A stretch of DNA of 41,628 nt from JACQFK01 sp964619955 (GTDB lineage Bacteria > Planctomycetota > MHYJ01 > JACPRB01), in assembly GCA_964619955.1 (NCBI GenBank), contig CAZUJF010000044.1:1-41628 (forward strand), read 5' to 3'. Positions 15,196-23,302 of the stretch are shown in pieces. The notes below the pieces were generated by a model, which was given only the letters and a program-made list of their open reading frames with translations, did not search any database and had not been told where the DNA came from. A program made the position numbers and the translations under genes. Position 1 is the first letter of the stretch, and each line of letters starts with the position of its first letter.

Positions 15196-17586
15196 CTACT
15201 TTCGCACATTGGAGATCTTAGTGGTGCCGATCCGCCCGTTGAACGGGAACGGCGCCTGATCGTAGTAGTCCAGCGAAACCGGCGAATCCTGATCGCTGCC
15301 GATGTCGAAGGTCGCGTTCGAGGTGAAATGCAGCGACATGGCTGCGGGAACCCGGCCCTCCGCCACAACCGCGCCGTTCACCTTCAGGGTCACGTCCATC
15401 GGCCCCCCGATCTTTCCGGCCAGCTTCGAAGCGACCTCGACCCTGGCCTTTCCTTTCGCAAGCCTGTCCTTGGCGCGGATTTTCGTACGGGCAACCTCGA
15501 ACAGGTTGAACTCGTAGCAGAGGATCCCGTCCTTCACGTAGCAGGTGATGCCTCCGGAGAAGCCGGCCAGGGCGTACAGCACGCCATTGGCCGCGTCGGG
15601 CACGTCCAGTTCCATGCTGACGAGAGTGTCGATCTTGCCGAGCTTCGGGGCTGCGGATTCCGGCATGCCGATCATCGGTCCCTCGAAGGTCCATTCGTTG
15701 TAGGGGCTGGCAGGCGCATCCTCCGGATGGAACAGCGCGGTGGCCCACAGTCCGCCCCCGATCGGCATGTTCTTGTTCTTCACGGATTCGGCCAGGAAGA
15801 GGTCCTTCATCCGGGCCAGCATTTCCGGCATGGAGCCGGCGAGGTTGTCGGCCTGACTCCAGTCCTGGTCTAGGTTGTAAAGTTCCCAGGCGTCCTTTTC
15901 CGGCGACCATTCACGCGCGCCCTTCGGGATGCCTCCCACCCAGGGCTCGCGAGGGCCGAGGGCGGAAGCGAACCAGCCGTCGTGATAGATGCCGCGGCTT
16001 CCCATGATGTCGAAGAACTGCGTTGTCCGTCGTCCCGCGGCTTTCGCATCGGCAAAGGTGTAGGCCATGCTGATGCCGTCGAAGGAGTCCTGCGTCACGC
16101 CGTTCACCACCCGGGGCGGGGTGATCTTCGTCACCTCGTAGATCGTCGGCGCGAGGTCGATCACGTGGTGGAACTGCGGGCGCGGGGTCACATCGGCTTT
16201 GATCCCTTTGGGCCAGGACACCGCCAGGGGCTGGCGCGTGCCACCGAAATGAGCTCCGACGAGCTTGGTGGAGCGGTAAGGGGCGCTGCCGGCCCAGGCC
16301 CAGCCGGCATGGTACATGTTGTCGGTTTTCGGACCGCCCAGGGCATCGAGTCCGCCCAACTCCTTCAAGGCGGCGAGATGCTGGGGTATCTGCGTCGGAA
16401 TCCCGTTTTGTGCAAGTTGTTCGCTGATGGTGCCGTTGAGCCCCTCGGCGGAGGAGCCGTTGTCGCCCCAGATGTAGAAGACCAGGGTGTTGTCCAGCCG
16501 GCCCTGCCGCGCGATCTCGTCGATGACCAGGCCGGCGTTGGCGTCGGCGTGCTCCGTGAAGCCGGCAAACACTTCCATCAGGCGGCGCTGGAAGGGTTTC
16601 TCGTCCTCGGGAATGGAATCCCAGGAGGCCAGCGTGCCGGGCCGGGGGGTCAGCTTGGCGTCCGGCGGGATCCAGCCGAGCTGCTTCTGCCGGGCGAACG
16701 CCCGCTCACGGTACCTGTCCCAGCCATCGTCGAATTTCCCCCTGTATTTGTCGGCCCACTCTTTCGCGACCTGGTGCGGACCGTGGGAGGCCCCCGGCGC
16801 CCAATACATGAAGAAGGGCTTGTCAGGGGCGAAGGCCCGCTGCTCCCGCAGCCATGTGACGGCGTCCCCGGCGATGTCGTCCGTGAGGTGATACCCCTTG
16901 CGGTGGAGTTCGTGCCGGTTCACGGCGCTGGTGTTGCGGACGAGCGTCGGCTCGTACTGCGAGGCCTCCCCGGCCAGAAAGCCGTAGAAGTACTCAAAGC
17001 CGTACCCGGTCGGCCAGTATTCGAAGGGTCCTTTGTTGGTGAGCTGCTCCTCGGGCGTGTTGTGCCACTTCCCGAAAGCGGACGTGTTGTAACCGTAGTG
17101 CTTCAGCACTTCCGCGACGGTCGCCGACGATTTCGGGATGATGCCGCTGAACCCGTCGAAATCGTTGGCGATCGCGGCGATCTGGCCGTTCCCGACCCGG
17201 GTGTGGTTGCGGCCGCAGAGCAGGGCGGCCCGGGTGGGCGAGCACATGGCCGTGGAGTGGAAGCGGTTGTACGAGATGCCCTGCTTCGCCACCCGGCTGA
17301 GGGTCGGGGTCTGGATCTCGCCGCCGTAGGTAGACGGAGTCGCAGGTCCGACGTCGTCCATGAGGATGACCAGGATGTTCGGCGCATCGGCGGGCAAGCG
17401 CCTCGGTTCGATGCGCTTCTTGTAGGTGGAATCCTTCATCGTCAGCCCTGGAGTGGAGGCGGACGGCGTGGGCGGGAAGGGGAGCACGGAGCCGTCTCCG
17501 GGATGCACGGCGCCGTGTGCTCCGCAGCCCCAGAGCAGCAGGGTCAGGGCGAGCGCCTGGGCGGCGCGGAGCGGCAGCAATTTCAC
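15196..17586 (-). CDS. type I sulfatase lipoprotein (arylsulfatase), paralog
   Basis: A 796-residue sulfatase closely related to its neighbour along its whole length. The GTG start at 17586 with GGAGG upstream gives a signal peptide with lipobox LLWGC and lipidation Cys21; a longer frame from 17661 would overlap the promoter. The motif C-S-P-T-R begins at Cys115, the same position as in the neighbour. Metal ligands lie in ILMDDVG, and YIWGDNG is present. It ends 60 bp before the second sulfatase gene. Its promoter shares a palindromic -10 with the divergent OprB porin gene, so uptake and desulfation are likely co-regulated. Confidence 0.95.
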   Translation of the reverse strand: MKLLPLRAAQALALTLLLWGCGAHGAVHPGDGSVLPFPPTPSASTPGLTMKDSTYKKRIEPRRLPADAPNILVILMDDVGPATPSTYGGEIQTPTLSRVAKQGISYNRFHSTAMCSPTRAALLCGRNHTRVGNGQIAAIANDFDGFSGIIPKSSATVAEVLKHYGYNTSAFGKWHNTPEEQLTNKGPFEYWPTGYGFEYFYGFLAGEASQYEPTLVRNTSAVNRHELHRKGYHLTDDIAGDAVTWLREQRAFAPDKPFFMYWAPGASHGPHQVAKEWADKYRGKFDDGWDRYRERAFARQKQLGWIPPDAKLTPRPGTLASWDSIPEDEKPFQRRLMEVFAGFTEHADANAGLVIDEIARQGRLDNTLVFYIWGDNGSSAEGLNGTISEQLAQNGIPTQIPQHLAALKELGGLDALGGPKTDNMYHAGWAWAGSAPYRSTKLVGAHFGGTRQPLAVSWPKGIKADVTPRPQFHHVIDLAPTIYEVTKITPPRVVNGVTQDSFDGISMAYTFADAKAAGRRTTQFFDIMGSRGIYHDGWFASALGPREPWVGGIPKGAREWSPEKDAWELYNLDQDWSQADNLAGSMPEMLARMKDLFLAESVKNKNMPIGGGLWATALFHPEDAPASPYNEWTFEGPMIGMPESAAPKLGKIDTLVSMELDVPDAANGVLYALAGFSGGITCYVKDGILCYEFNLFEVARTKIRAKDRLAKGKARVEVASKLAGKIGGPMDVTLKVNGAVVAEGRVPAAMSLHFTSNATFDIGSDQDSPVSLDYYDQAPFPFNGRIGTTKISNVRK

Positions 17587-17611
17587 GGGGAGGCCTCCAG
17601 TCTGGCAGAAT

Positions 17612-17640
17612 TTGACAGGGGACAAGGGTCCCACTATAGT
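17612..17640 (+). promoter_or_regulatory. sigma-70 promoter for oprB-type porin gene
   Basis: TTGACA at 17612-17617, exactly 17 bp, then TATAGT at 17635-17640: the best consensus promoter I found in the window. The expected start is near 17647, giving a ~65-nt leader before 17712. The spacer holds GGGAC-AAGG-GTCCC (17619-17632), a possible operator. Confidence 0.75.
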
Positions 17641-17661
17641 CGTGCCACCAAGTGGGTTCAA
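17633..17661 (-). promoter_or_regulatory. sigma-70 promoter for the sulfatase operon, overlapping -10
   Basis: On the minus strand TTGAAC (17656-17661), a 17-bp spacer and TATAGT (17633-17638). The -10 lies inside the palindrome ACTATAGT at 17633-17640, so it overlaps the -10 of the plus-strand promoter. The expected start is near 17626, about 40 nt before the GTG. Confidence 0.65.
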
Positions 17662-17711
17662 GCTCTTGTGGATGAGCCCGCCTCACGAAGGTTTGGGAGC
17701 GGTTTTTCAGC

Positions 17712-19052
17712 ATGCGCCGGTCTGCCTCCCTGATTCCCCTCCTCCTTGCAGCAGGGCTGTCGGTCTGCTCGCCGTGCTCTGCGGCGGTCCAGGCTGACGA
17801 CCCCAAACCCGCCGGCCTGCTGCCGCTCCGGGACTACGGCGGGGACCTCGACTCACGTGCGTACCTCTTCGACGACTGGGACGGCGCGCGAAGCTCCCTG
17901 GCCAAGCAGGGCCTTTCAGCGGAGCTCTGGCTCACGCAGGTCTACCAGTCGGTCACCGATGGGGGCTACCGCCAGACGGGGAAATACGGCGGGAAATTCG
18001 AGGCGCTGATCAACTTCGACCTTGACCGCATGCGCCTCCTGCCCGGCGCCCTCGTCACGCTGCGCACCGAGTCCCGCTACGGCGGCTCCGTGAACGGCGA
18101 CGCGGGCACCCTGCTGCCGGTGAACGACGTCATGTATTTCCCGCTCACCGACGAGGTGGACGACGGCCTGGCGGTCACGATCTCGGAATTCCGCTACACG
18201 CAGTTTCTTTCGAAGCACTTCGGGGTGTTCGCCGGGAAGTTCGCGACGCTGGGCGGCGACGTCAATGAGTTCGCGGGCGGGCGGGGGGACACGCAGTTCC
18301 TGAGCCACACCTTCCTGAGCGCATCCGTGACGGCGCTCTTCAACCCCTACAGCACCCTGGGGGGCGGCGTGCTGGTCATGCCGAACGACTGGGTCGTGCT
18401 GAGCAGCAGCGTGTACAGCGCCGCAGACTCATCGACCACCTCGGGCTTCGACGACCTGGACGAGGGCTGGGTCTGGTCCAGCACCCTTCGCGGTCAATAC
18501 CGGCTCGGGGGCCTGCCCGGGGGCATGTCGCTGACCGGGCAGTACGCCTTCTGCACCGACTTCGTCAATTTCAACGGGGACTTCGTCACCCGGGAGAACG
18601 GGATCGCCGTGCCGCTCGAGGACGATTCGTGGGACGTCTTCTGGAACGGATGGCAGTACCTGTTTGTCGAGGAGCCGGCCGCAAAGCCGGTCAATGTCGG
18701 TGACGGTCGCACGGATCTTCAGGGGTTCGGGGTCTTCCTCCGGGCGGCTACGGCAGACCGGGACACGAACCCGGTGCGCTGGGTTGTCAGCGGCGGCATC
18801 GCCGGCCGCGGACTGATTCCCAGCCGCGACCACGACAGCTTTGGCATCGGGTACGGGTACACGAAGATCGACGACTTGCGCATCCTGAGCGGACGCGTGA
18901 TCGAGGAGTCCGCAAGCCGCTGGGAGGCCTATTATTCCGTGGCCCTCACCCCTGCGGTGGAGCTCGCCGCCGACCTGCAGTATGCGGACACGCTCCTCGT
19001 GGGCGTGGACTCCGCGTGGATCGTGGGCCTGCGCCTGCGCATCAATTTTTAG
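17712..19052 (+). CDS. OprB-family carbohydrate-selective porin
   Basis: A 446-residue outer-membrane porin. It has a signal peptide of ~28 residues (…CSAAVQA), then GDLDSRAYLFDDWDGARSSLAKQGLSAELWLTQVYQ, the opening block of OprB proteins. Repeated barrel strands follow (ISEFRYTQFLSKHFGVFAGKF split over the middle), and the C-terminus is RLRINF with a terminal Phe. OprB porins admit sugars by facilitated diffusion. Divergent transcription from the sulfatase genes through a shared promoter suggests it imports sulfated saccharides or their products. Its stop overlaps the stop of the convergent amidohydrolase gene by 11 bp. Confidence 0.88.
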   Translation: MRRSASLIPLLLAAGLSVCSPCSAAVQADDPKPAGLLPLRDYGGDLDSRAYLFDDWDGARSSLAKQGLSAELWLTQVYQSVTDGGYRQTGKYGGKFEALINFDLDRMRLLPGALVTLRTESRYGGSVNGDAGTLLPVNDVMYFPLTDEVDDGLAVTISEFRYTQFLSKHFGVFAGKFATLGGDVNEFAGGRGDTQFLSHTFLSASVTALFNPYSTLGGGVLVMPNDWVVLSSSVYSAADSSTTSGFDDLDEGWVWSSTLRGQYRLGGLPGGMSLTGQYAFCTDFVNFNGDFVTRENGIAVPLEDDSWDVFWNGWQYLFVEEPAAKPVNVGDGRTDLQGFGVFLRAATADRDTNPVRWVVSGGIAGRGLIPSRDHDSFGIGYGYTKIDDLRILSGRVIEESASRWEAYYSVALTPAVELAADLQYADTLLVGVDSAWIVGLRLRINF

Positions 19053-20745
19053 GCGCCGGGAAGATCGTCACGCCTTCCTTGATCGTCTCCAGGACCTTGA
19101 GCGTCCGGAGCTCCCCGGCCGGCACCTTGAGCGGGTTCTTGTCGAGGATCACGAGGTCGGCGAGTTTGCCGGGCTCGAGCGAGCCCTTGGCCTTGTCCTC
19201 GTGATACTGCCCCGCCGCGTCGAGCGTGAGGGCCTTGAGCGCCGTCGCGGCATCCACGCGCTGGTCGGGGCCGATGACCTTGCCGCTGCGCGAGAGGCGG
19301 GTGACGGCGCTCCAGAGCGGCATCCCGGGGTCGAGCGGGATGATCGTGTAGTCCGTGTGATTCGAGAAGCGGAGGCCCTTCGCCTTCGCCGCCGCCAGCG
19401 GGCTGAGGAAGGACGCGCGCGCCTCGCCCAGGTTCGTCACGTGCACGTCGCCCCAGTAGAAGGCGTGGGCCGTGAAGAACGACGGCCAGAGGCCCAGCTC
19501 CACGTAGCGGTCGAGGTGATCCGGCCGCATGAATTGCGAGTGGATGACCACGTCGCGGCGGCCGTCGGCGGCCTTCACGCCCGCGGCGGCGAGGCCCTTG
19601 AGGACCATGTCGATCGCCGCGTCGCCGCTGGCATGGGAGTAGGTCTGTATCTTCCGCTCCACGAGCGTCTTGATGAGCTGCGAATACTGCTCCTGCGGGA
19701 GCGTGGGTTCGCCGAGCCAGTCCTTCTGCCCCGTCGGGCCGTCTGTCAGATGAGGCTTCGTGAAATAGGCGGTCCGGCCCTGCGGCGAGCCGTCGGTGAC
19801 GAGCTTCACGCCGCCTAGCCTGAGGCGGTTGGTGTAGGAGCCGAACACGGCCGCCTTGTCACCGAAGAAGGCCTTGAGATCTGTCATGAGCGGGAGCGCG
19901 ACGACGTCGATGAAAAGGAGTTTCCGCTCCGCGGCCTTGCGTAGCAGCTCGTAATCGGCGTAATGCGTCGCCCCCTCCTGCGCGGTCGTGTAGCCGTTGC
20001 GGGCGTAGTCCAGCTGTGCCGTCTTGAAAGCGGCGAATTTCGCCTCCTCGGACGGCTGCGGCATGCTGGCGAAGATCGGGAGGAACGCCGTCTCCATCAG
20101 CAGTCCGGCGGGCTCCTGGGAGCCGGGCTTGCGCGCGATGACGCCGCCCGCGGGGGTGGGGGTTCCGGCATGGATCTTGAAGTGTTTGAGCGCCGCGGAG
20201 TTCAGCACCGCTCCGTGGTTGGAGACATGGAGGACGACCACCGGGACGGCCGGGGAAACCGGGTCGAGATCGTCCGCGGTCAGGTCGCGCTTTTCGGCCA
20301 GCTCGTTGGCATCGTAGCCGTAGGCGATCACCCAGGCGTCCTTCGGCTGCCCCGCCTTGCCGGCATGGGCCTTGAGCGTGGCGAGGAGCTCCGGGATGTT
20401 CTTGACCGGGCCCACCGGCGGCGACGAAACGTTGGCCCAGCCGGAGACCTGCAGCGCCATGTTGAAATGGCTGTGCGCGTCGACGAAGCCCGGCAGCAGC
20501 GTCCGGCCGGCCAGGTCCACGCTGCGGGTGGCGCCGCCCTTGTGGGCGCGCTCGATGTCCGCCCGGCTTCCGACCGCCAGGATCTTCCCATCCTTGACGG
20601 CCAGGGCCTCGGCGCCGGGCTGCGCCTCGTGGACCGTGACGATGTCGCCGCCGGAGTAGATGACATCGGCGGCGGACGAGGGCGATCCCGCCGTGCAAGC
20701 GGCGAGCCAAAGGAGGGCGAGGTTTGCAACGGCGATGATTTTCAT
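19042..20745 (-). CDS. YtcJ-type amidohydrolase lipoprotein
   Basis: A 567-residue metal-dependent amidohydrolase. The start at 20745 has GGAGG 8 nt upstream and gives lipobox LAAC with Cys17. The metal ligands begin with H91-x-H93 in LPGFVDAHSHFN. Later ligands are in YSHASGDAAID and VVIHSQ, and the C-terminal GKLADLVILDKNPL closes the composite beta sandwich. The family (PF07969) hydrolyses amide or imide bonds of diverse small molecules. Being a lipoprotein, it acts outside the cytoplasm. It converges on the OprB gene. Its substrate is unknown. Confidence 0.88.
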   Translation of the reverse strand: MKIIAVANLALLWLAACTAGSPSSAADVIYSGGDIVTVHEAQPGAEALAVKDGKILAVGSRADIERAHKGGATRSVDLAGRTLLPGFVDAHSHFNMALQVSGWANVSSPPVGPVKNIPELLATLKAHAGKAGQPKDAWVIAYGYDANELAEKRDLTADDLDPVSPAVPVVVLHVSNHGAVLNSAALKHFKIHAGTPTPAGGVIARKPGSQEPAGLLMETAFLPIFASMPQPSEEAKFAAFKTAQLDYARNGYTTAQEGATHYADYELLRKAAERKLLFIDVVALPLMTDLKAFFGDKAAVFGSYTNRLRLGGVKLVTDGSPQGRTAYFTKPHLTDGPTGQKDWLGEPTLPQEQYSQLIKTLVERKIQTYSHASGDAAIDMVLKGLAAAGVKAADGRRDVVIHSQFMRPDHLDRYVELGLWPSFFTAHAFYWGDVHVTNLGEARASFLSPLAAAKAKGLRFSNHTDYTIIPLDPGMPLWSAVTRLSRSGKVIGPDQRVDAATALKALTLDAAGQYHEDKAKGSLEPGKLADLVILDKNPLKVPAGELRTLKVLETIKEGVTIFPAPKN

Positions 20746-20824
20746 CAGGAGGTCCTCCAAACCGGGGCGCTCAGAATGCGGAGCAGTCTAACGTAGGGGG
20801 GGATCCATCACGTAATATCTCTGC

Positions 20825-20977
20825 GTGGCCGAGATCGAGGCGTTCTTCGAACTCAAGATCGCGCCGCTGGCGCCGGGGGAGGCACCGCCGGCGGGGGTGC
20901 GCTGGGTCAGTGTGCTCGATCCCACCCCGAAGGAGGCCGCCCGGTGGGTCTCGGAAGGCTGGTTCCTCAAACCCTGA
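20825..20977 (+). CDS. possible small protein, 50 aa
   Basis: A GTG-started frame of 50 codons ending LDPTPKEAARWVSEGWFLKP. No Shine-Dalgarno site is visible, but a TAATAT -10-like box (20813-20818) ends 6 nt before the GTG, so a leaderless message is possible. It lies between the amidohydrolase and the accessory region. Family not recognised; it may be a remnant. Confidence 0.3.
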   Translation: MAEIEAFFELKIAPLAPGEAPPAGVRWVSVLDPTPKEAARWVSEGWFLKP

Positions 20978-20997
20978 CAATTCGGAGAGCTGGCAGC

Positions 20998-21396
20998 TCA
21001 ATGACCCGACGAGGCCCGCCGCCGGTGGGGACGTGAGGCTTGACGAGCACGAGACGGAGCGATCTTCTCCGATCGGCTGCTCTCGGAGATGGCGGTGCTC
21101 AGGAAGGATTCCAAGTGGTTCTTGTCGGCTCTGGAGAGCGCCGGGCCCTTGCGCCCGATGGGAACCCGGAGGGCCAGGCCGAAGGAGACATGGTCCCCCT
21201 TCAGTTCCGGCGCTTCAATGAGGGAGATGACGAGGGGATGACCCTGATGCGTCAGCACCAGGCTCTTTAGAAAGCTGCCCAGGGCCAGCTTCCGCCTCAG
21301 ATCGAGCAGGCGATCCTTCCGGCCGATGACCTCAACTTCCAAGCCCTTGTCCTGCAAGGCCTGGAGCCGTTTCCCGAATTCATGCACGTTCGCCAT
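20998..21396 (-). CDS. hypothetical protein, 132 aa, partner of GNAT gene
   Basis: The ATG at 21394-21396 has AGGAAGG upstream and lies 37 bp after the acetyltransferase stop on the same strand. The N-terminal two thirds form an alpha/beta pattern (LVLTHQGHPLVISLIEAPEL, HVSFGLALRVP). The last ~25 residues are strongly basic and Ser/Arg/His-rich. No family recognised. It could be the substrate or a binding partner of the acetyltransferase, but only the gene order supports that. Confidence 0.6.
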   Translation of the reverse strand: MANVHEFGKRLQALQDKGLEVEVIGRKDRLLDLRRKLALGSFLKSLVLTHQGHPLVISLIEAPELKGDHVSFGLALRVPIGRKGPALSRADKNHLESFLSTAISESSRSEKIAPSRARQASRPHRRRASSGH

Positions 21397-21433
21397 GCGA
21401 CAACCTTCCTGCGAGTATCGAATCTTCTGCCAT

Positions 21434-22000
21434 TCAATCATGGAGTTCGAAGTAGTGCAAGCCATCCTCCTGGGGATCCGGCCCAAAATCCTTCATGCCG
21501 GCTCCGCTGTAAAAGGGGTGTGAGCCAGGCAGAGCGTGCAGGCCCAAGACACCGCCGTAGCCGAGGGCTTGGCTGCGTTCAGCCGCGAACTTCAGAAGGG
21601 AGAATCCACACCCCGAGAATCGACGAGGCCTCCCCACGTCGGGTCTGTTCCACGGCGCCACCGCCAAGTATTCCAGGTAGAGGAGGGGATGGCCCGTGAT
21701 CCGGCTGCCATGCTGTTCGGACTCCAGGATCATGAGGGCTTGGACTTGGCGCTGGCAGCGGAGGACGTACCCTTCGTACTTGCCGTGGCCGCCTCGTTGG
21801 AGCTCCCTGACTTCCCGGAGCAACTCTTTCCAGTTCCAATCAGCGTCTTCTGCTCCGCGTGTCCTCAGGGTAGGCACCCAGGCGAGGACTTCGGAAAGCG
21901 CCTTCTTGCTGATCGAAGAGGAAATGGCCGCAAGGACCGGGACTTGAATCGTCCCCCGATTCGCTCCTGTCCGATGGAATTGGAGGGTGACTTGTTTCAT
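21434..22000 (-). CDS. GNAT-family acetyltransferase
   Basis: A 188-residue protein with the GNAT core in its C-terminal half: strand-4 block YLEYLAVAPWNRP, a helix that would cover the pyrophosphate-binding region (RRFSGCGFSLLKFAAERS), GVLGLHALPGSHPFYSGAGM as the late strand/helix with the common 'FY…GM' signature, and YFELHD at the end. It would transfer acetyl from acetyl-CoA to an unknown amine. It starts 54 bp after the recombinase stop on the same strand, and the gene order recombinase-GNAT-132 aa suggests cargo. No strong Shine-Dalgarno site is seen. Confidence 0.8.
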   Translation of the reverse strand: MKQVTLQFHRTGANRGTIQVPVLAAISSSISKKALSEVLAWVPTLRTRGAEDADWNWKELLREVRELQRGGHGKYEGYVLRCQRQVQALMILESEQHGSRITGHPLLYLEYLAVAPWNRPDVGRPRRFSGCGFSLLKFAAERSQALGYGGVLGLHALPGSHPFYSGAGMKDFGPDPQEDGLHYFELHD

Positions 22001-22018
22001 GTTCTTGCGAAGTGCCCC

Positions 22019-22047
22019 AGAATATCAATCCTGATTTCAGGTCGCCA
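22019..22047 (-). promoter_or_regulatory. candidate promoter with inverted repeat, GNAT gene
   Basis: Minus-strand TGGCGA, 17 bp, TATTCT; the predicted start is ~12 nt before the ATG at 22000. The spacer contains CCTGA-TT-TCAGG (22030-22041), a possible operator. The -35 is weak. Confidence 0.3.
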
Positions 22048-22054
22048 GAGGGTC

Positions 22055-23062
22055 CTACTGAGCCAGATAGGCCAACGCCAGATCCTTCCTGTTCCGTGAA
22101 TGCCCCAGGTGCTCGACTGTGTCCTGGATCGCGAGCTGACGGGCCTCCCGCGTCGTCTTGCCCTCCTTCAAATGCTCCCGGTACCTCGCGTTCTTGATCT
22201 CGACTGCCGACCTGCGCCGGTGGGCGTGGGTCCCGGTGGCCTGGCCGCCCACGGCGAGCGTGGCCCGGCGAACGGCGACCTGGTACGCGCGGAGCGGGGC
22301 AAGGGTGGCCGCCTTCGAGCGCCGGAAATGCTCCTCGATCCGCGCGTAGAGCCCCTTGGAGATGAGCAGCGTCCGCACTCGGCCACCCTTGCCGAGGACC
22401 CCGATGCGGCCCTGTTCACCTTCCAGGCCCAGGAGCGACTCCCGGGTCAGGCGGCTCGTCGCCTCGATCGAGCGCAGGCTGCCCTCCTTCTGGAGTTCGA
22501 GCGCGAGGGCGTAGCCTCGCGGCTCGCCTTTGCGGGCCTCCGCGAGCGCGTCCAAGTGCCTCAGCCGGTCGATCACGGCTGCCCGGACCTCGGGGCTGAC
22601 GTGCGGCCGGGCAGGGCCCCGGAGCTGGCCCGCCCGGGAAAGCTCCCGGATCTTCTCGCCCAGCTTCTTTGAAACCGCATGAAACGACTCCCATTTGCCG
22701 TACAACGCGCCGAACTTGACGATGGCGGCCCGGATCTTGTTGAGCTCCGTCCGGGCCCCGCCTTGGGCAATCCTTGCATCCATATACGCACGGAAATCTT
22801 TCTTGTCGATCTGGGCATTGTCCGTCCTGCCCTGGGCGTGGGCGTGGTCCAGGAAGCGCTTGAGCTCCTGTTCGTAGGCCAAGCGGGTCGTCCCCGTGAA
22901 GAGGATCCCCCGGGTGGCGTAGAACATGTCCCCGCGCTCCCGGATGCCTTGCATCTTGAGATCATGCTTGGTCAGCCCCTGCTCCTTCAGGGAGAACCAG
23001 CGCTGCTGGGCCGACCAGAGCCTGGCGTGCAGTTCGTCCTTCATCCGCGATATACCGGCCAT
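22055..23062 (-). CDS. tyrosine recombinase (phage-integrase family), intact copy
   Basis: A 335-residue site-specific recombinase. Residues ~55-135 are the core-binding helical domain (TTRLAYEQELKRFLDHAHAQ). The catalytic domain shows Arg197 (GSLRSIE), Lys225 (GKGGRVRT), His279-x-x-Arg282 (THAHRRRS), His321 (HLGHSR) and the nucleophile Tyr332 (LALAYLAQ), so the full catalytic set is present. GGAGGAGG lies before the ATG. A second, N-terminally truncated copy is at 40619. It is unlike integron integrases in that no extra patch is recognisable. Its recombination site is not known; the adjacent hairpin-rich DNA is a candidate. Confidence 0.88.
   Translation of the reverse strand: MAGISRMKDELHARLWSAQQRWFSLKEQGLTKHDLKMQGIRERGDMFYATRGILFTGTTRLAYEQELKRFLDHAHAQGRTDNAQIDKKDFRAYMDARIAQGGARTELNKIRAAIVKFGALYGKWESFHAVSKKLGEKIRELSRAGQLRGPARPHVSPEVRAAVIDRLRHLDALAEARKGEPRGYALALELQKEGSLRSIEATSRLTRESLLGLEGEQGRIGVLGKGGRVRTLLISKGLYARIEEHFRRSKAATLAPLRAYQVAVRRATLAVGGQATGTHAHRRRSAVEIKNARYREHLKEGKTTREARQLAIQDTVEHLGHSRNRKDLALAYLAQ
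22754..22764. repeat. 11-bp direct repeat (deletion end point), first member
   Basis: GGCCCCGCCTT lies inside the recombinase gene here and again at 23303-23313 upstream of it, 549 bp apart. In the second recombinase copy a single GGCCCCGCCTT (41318-41328) joins the two flanks directly. Confidence 0.8.
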
Positions 23063-23240
23063 TTTTCCTCCTCCTCCAGACTTTCGACGTCCGACCCTCC
23101 GGCAGATTTTCCCCAGGGGCCCGTTGGGGTGGCTCCTTCAGAATCGCGCGAATACGGCGGTTGTTAAGAGCTGGATTCCGCGCCGAAGCAGCGAAACCCT
23201 TGGAAGACGGTGCTATTTCTCGGGAAGCACCGCGTAACCC

Positions 23241-23277
23241 CGTGCAGGAAACAGCGCTGGGCGCCGTTTCCTGCACG
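23241..23277. repeat. 37-nt near-perfect hairpin upstream of recombinase
   Basis: Arms CGTGCAGGAAAC (23241-23252) and GTTTCCTGCACG (23266-23277) are perfectly complementary. The centre adds GCGC-TGG-GCGC, giving 16 base pairs, one A/C mismatch and a 3-nt loop. No T-run follows on either strand, so it is not a standard terminator. It lies in the segment missing from the second recombinase copy. Confidence 0.7.
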
Positions 23278-23302
23278 CCTGGAACCCCTCGGGACCACGC
23301 GC

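Noticed and set aside
13003..17733. Long plus-strand frames opposite both sulfatases
   Set aside because: Antisense shadows of well-supported sulfatase genes with identical paralog structure; no motifs.
23241..23277. Integron attC site
   Set aside because: attC sites need two pairs of short boxes with extrahelical bases and a GTTRRRY core. This is a simple near-perfect palindrome, and the recombinase is not recognisably an integron integrase.
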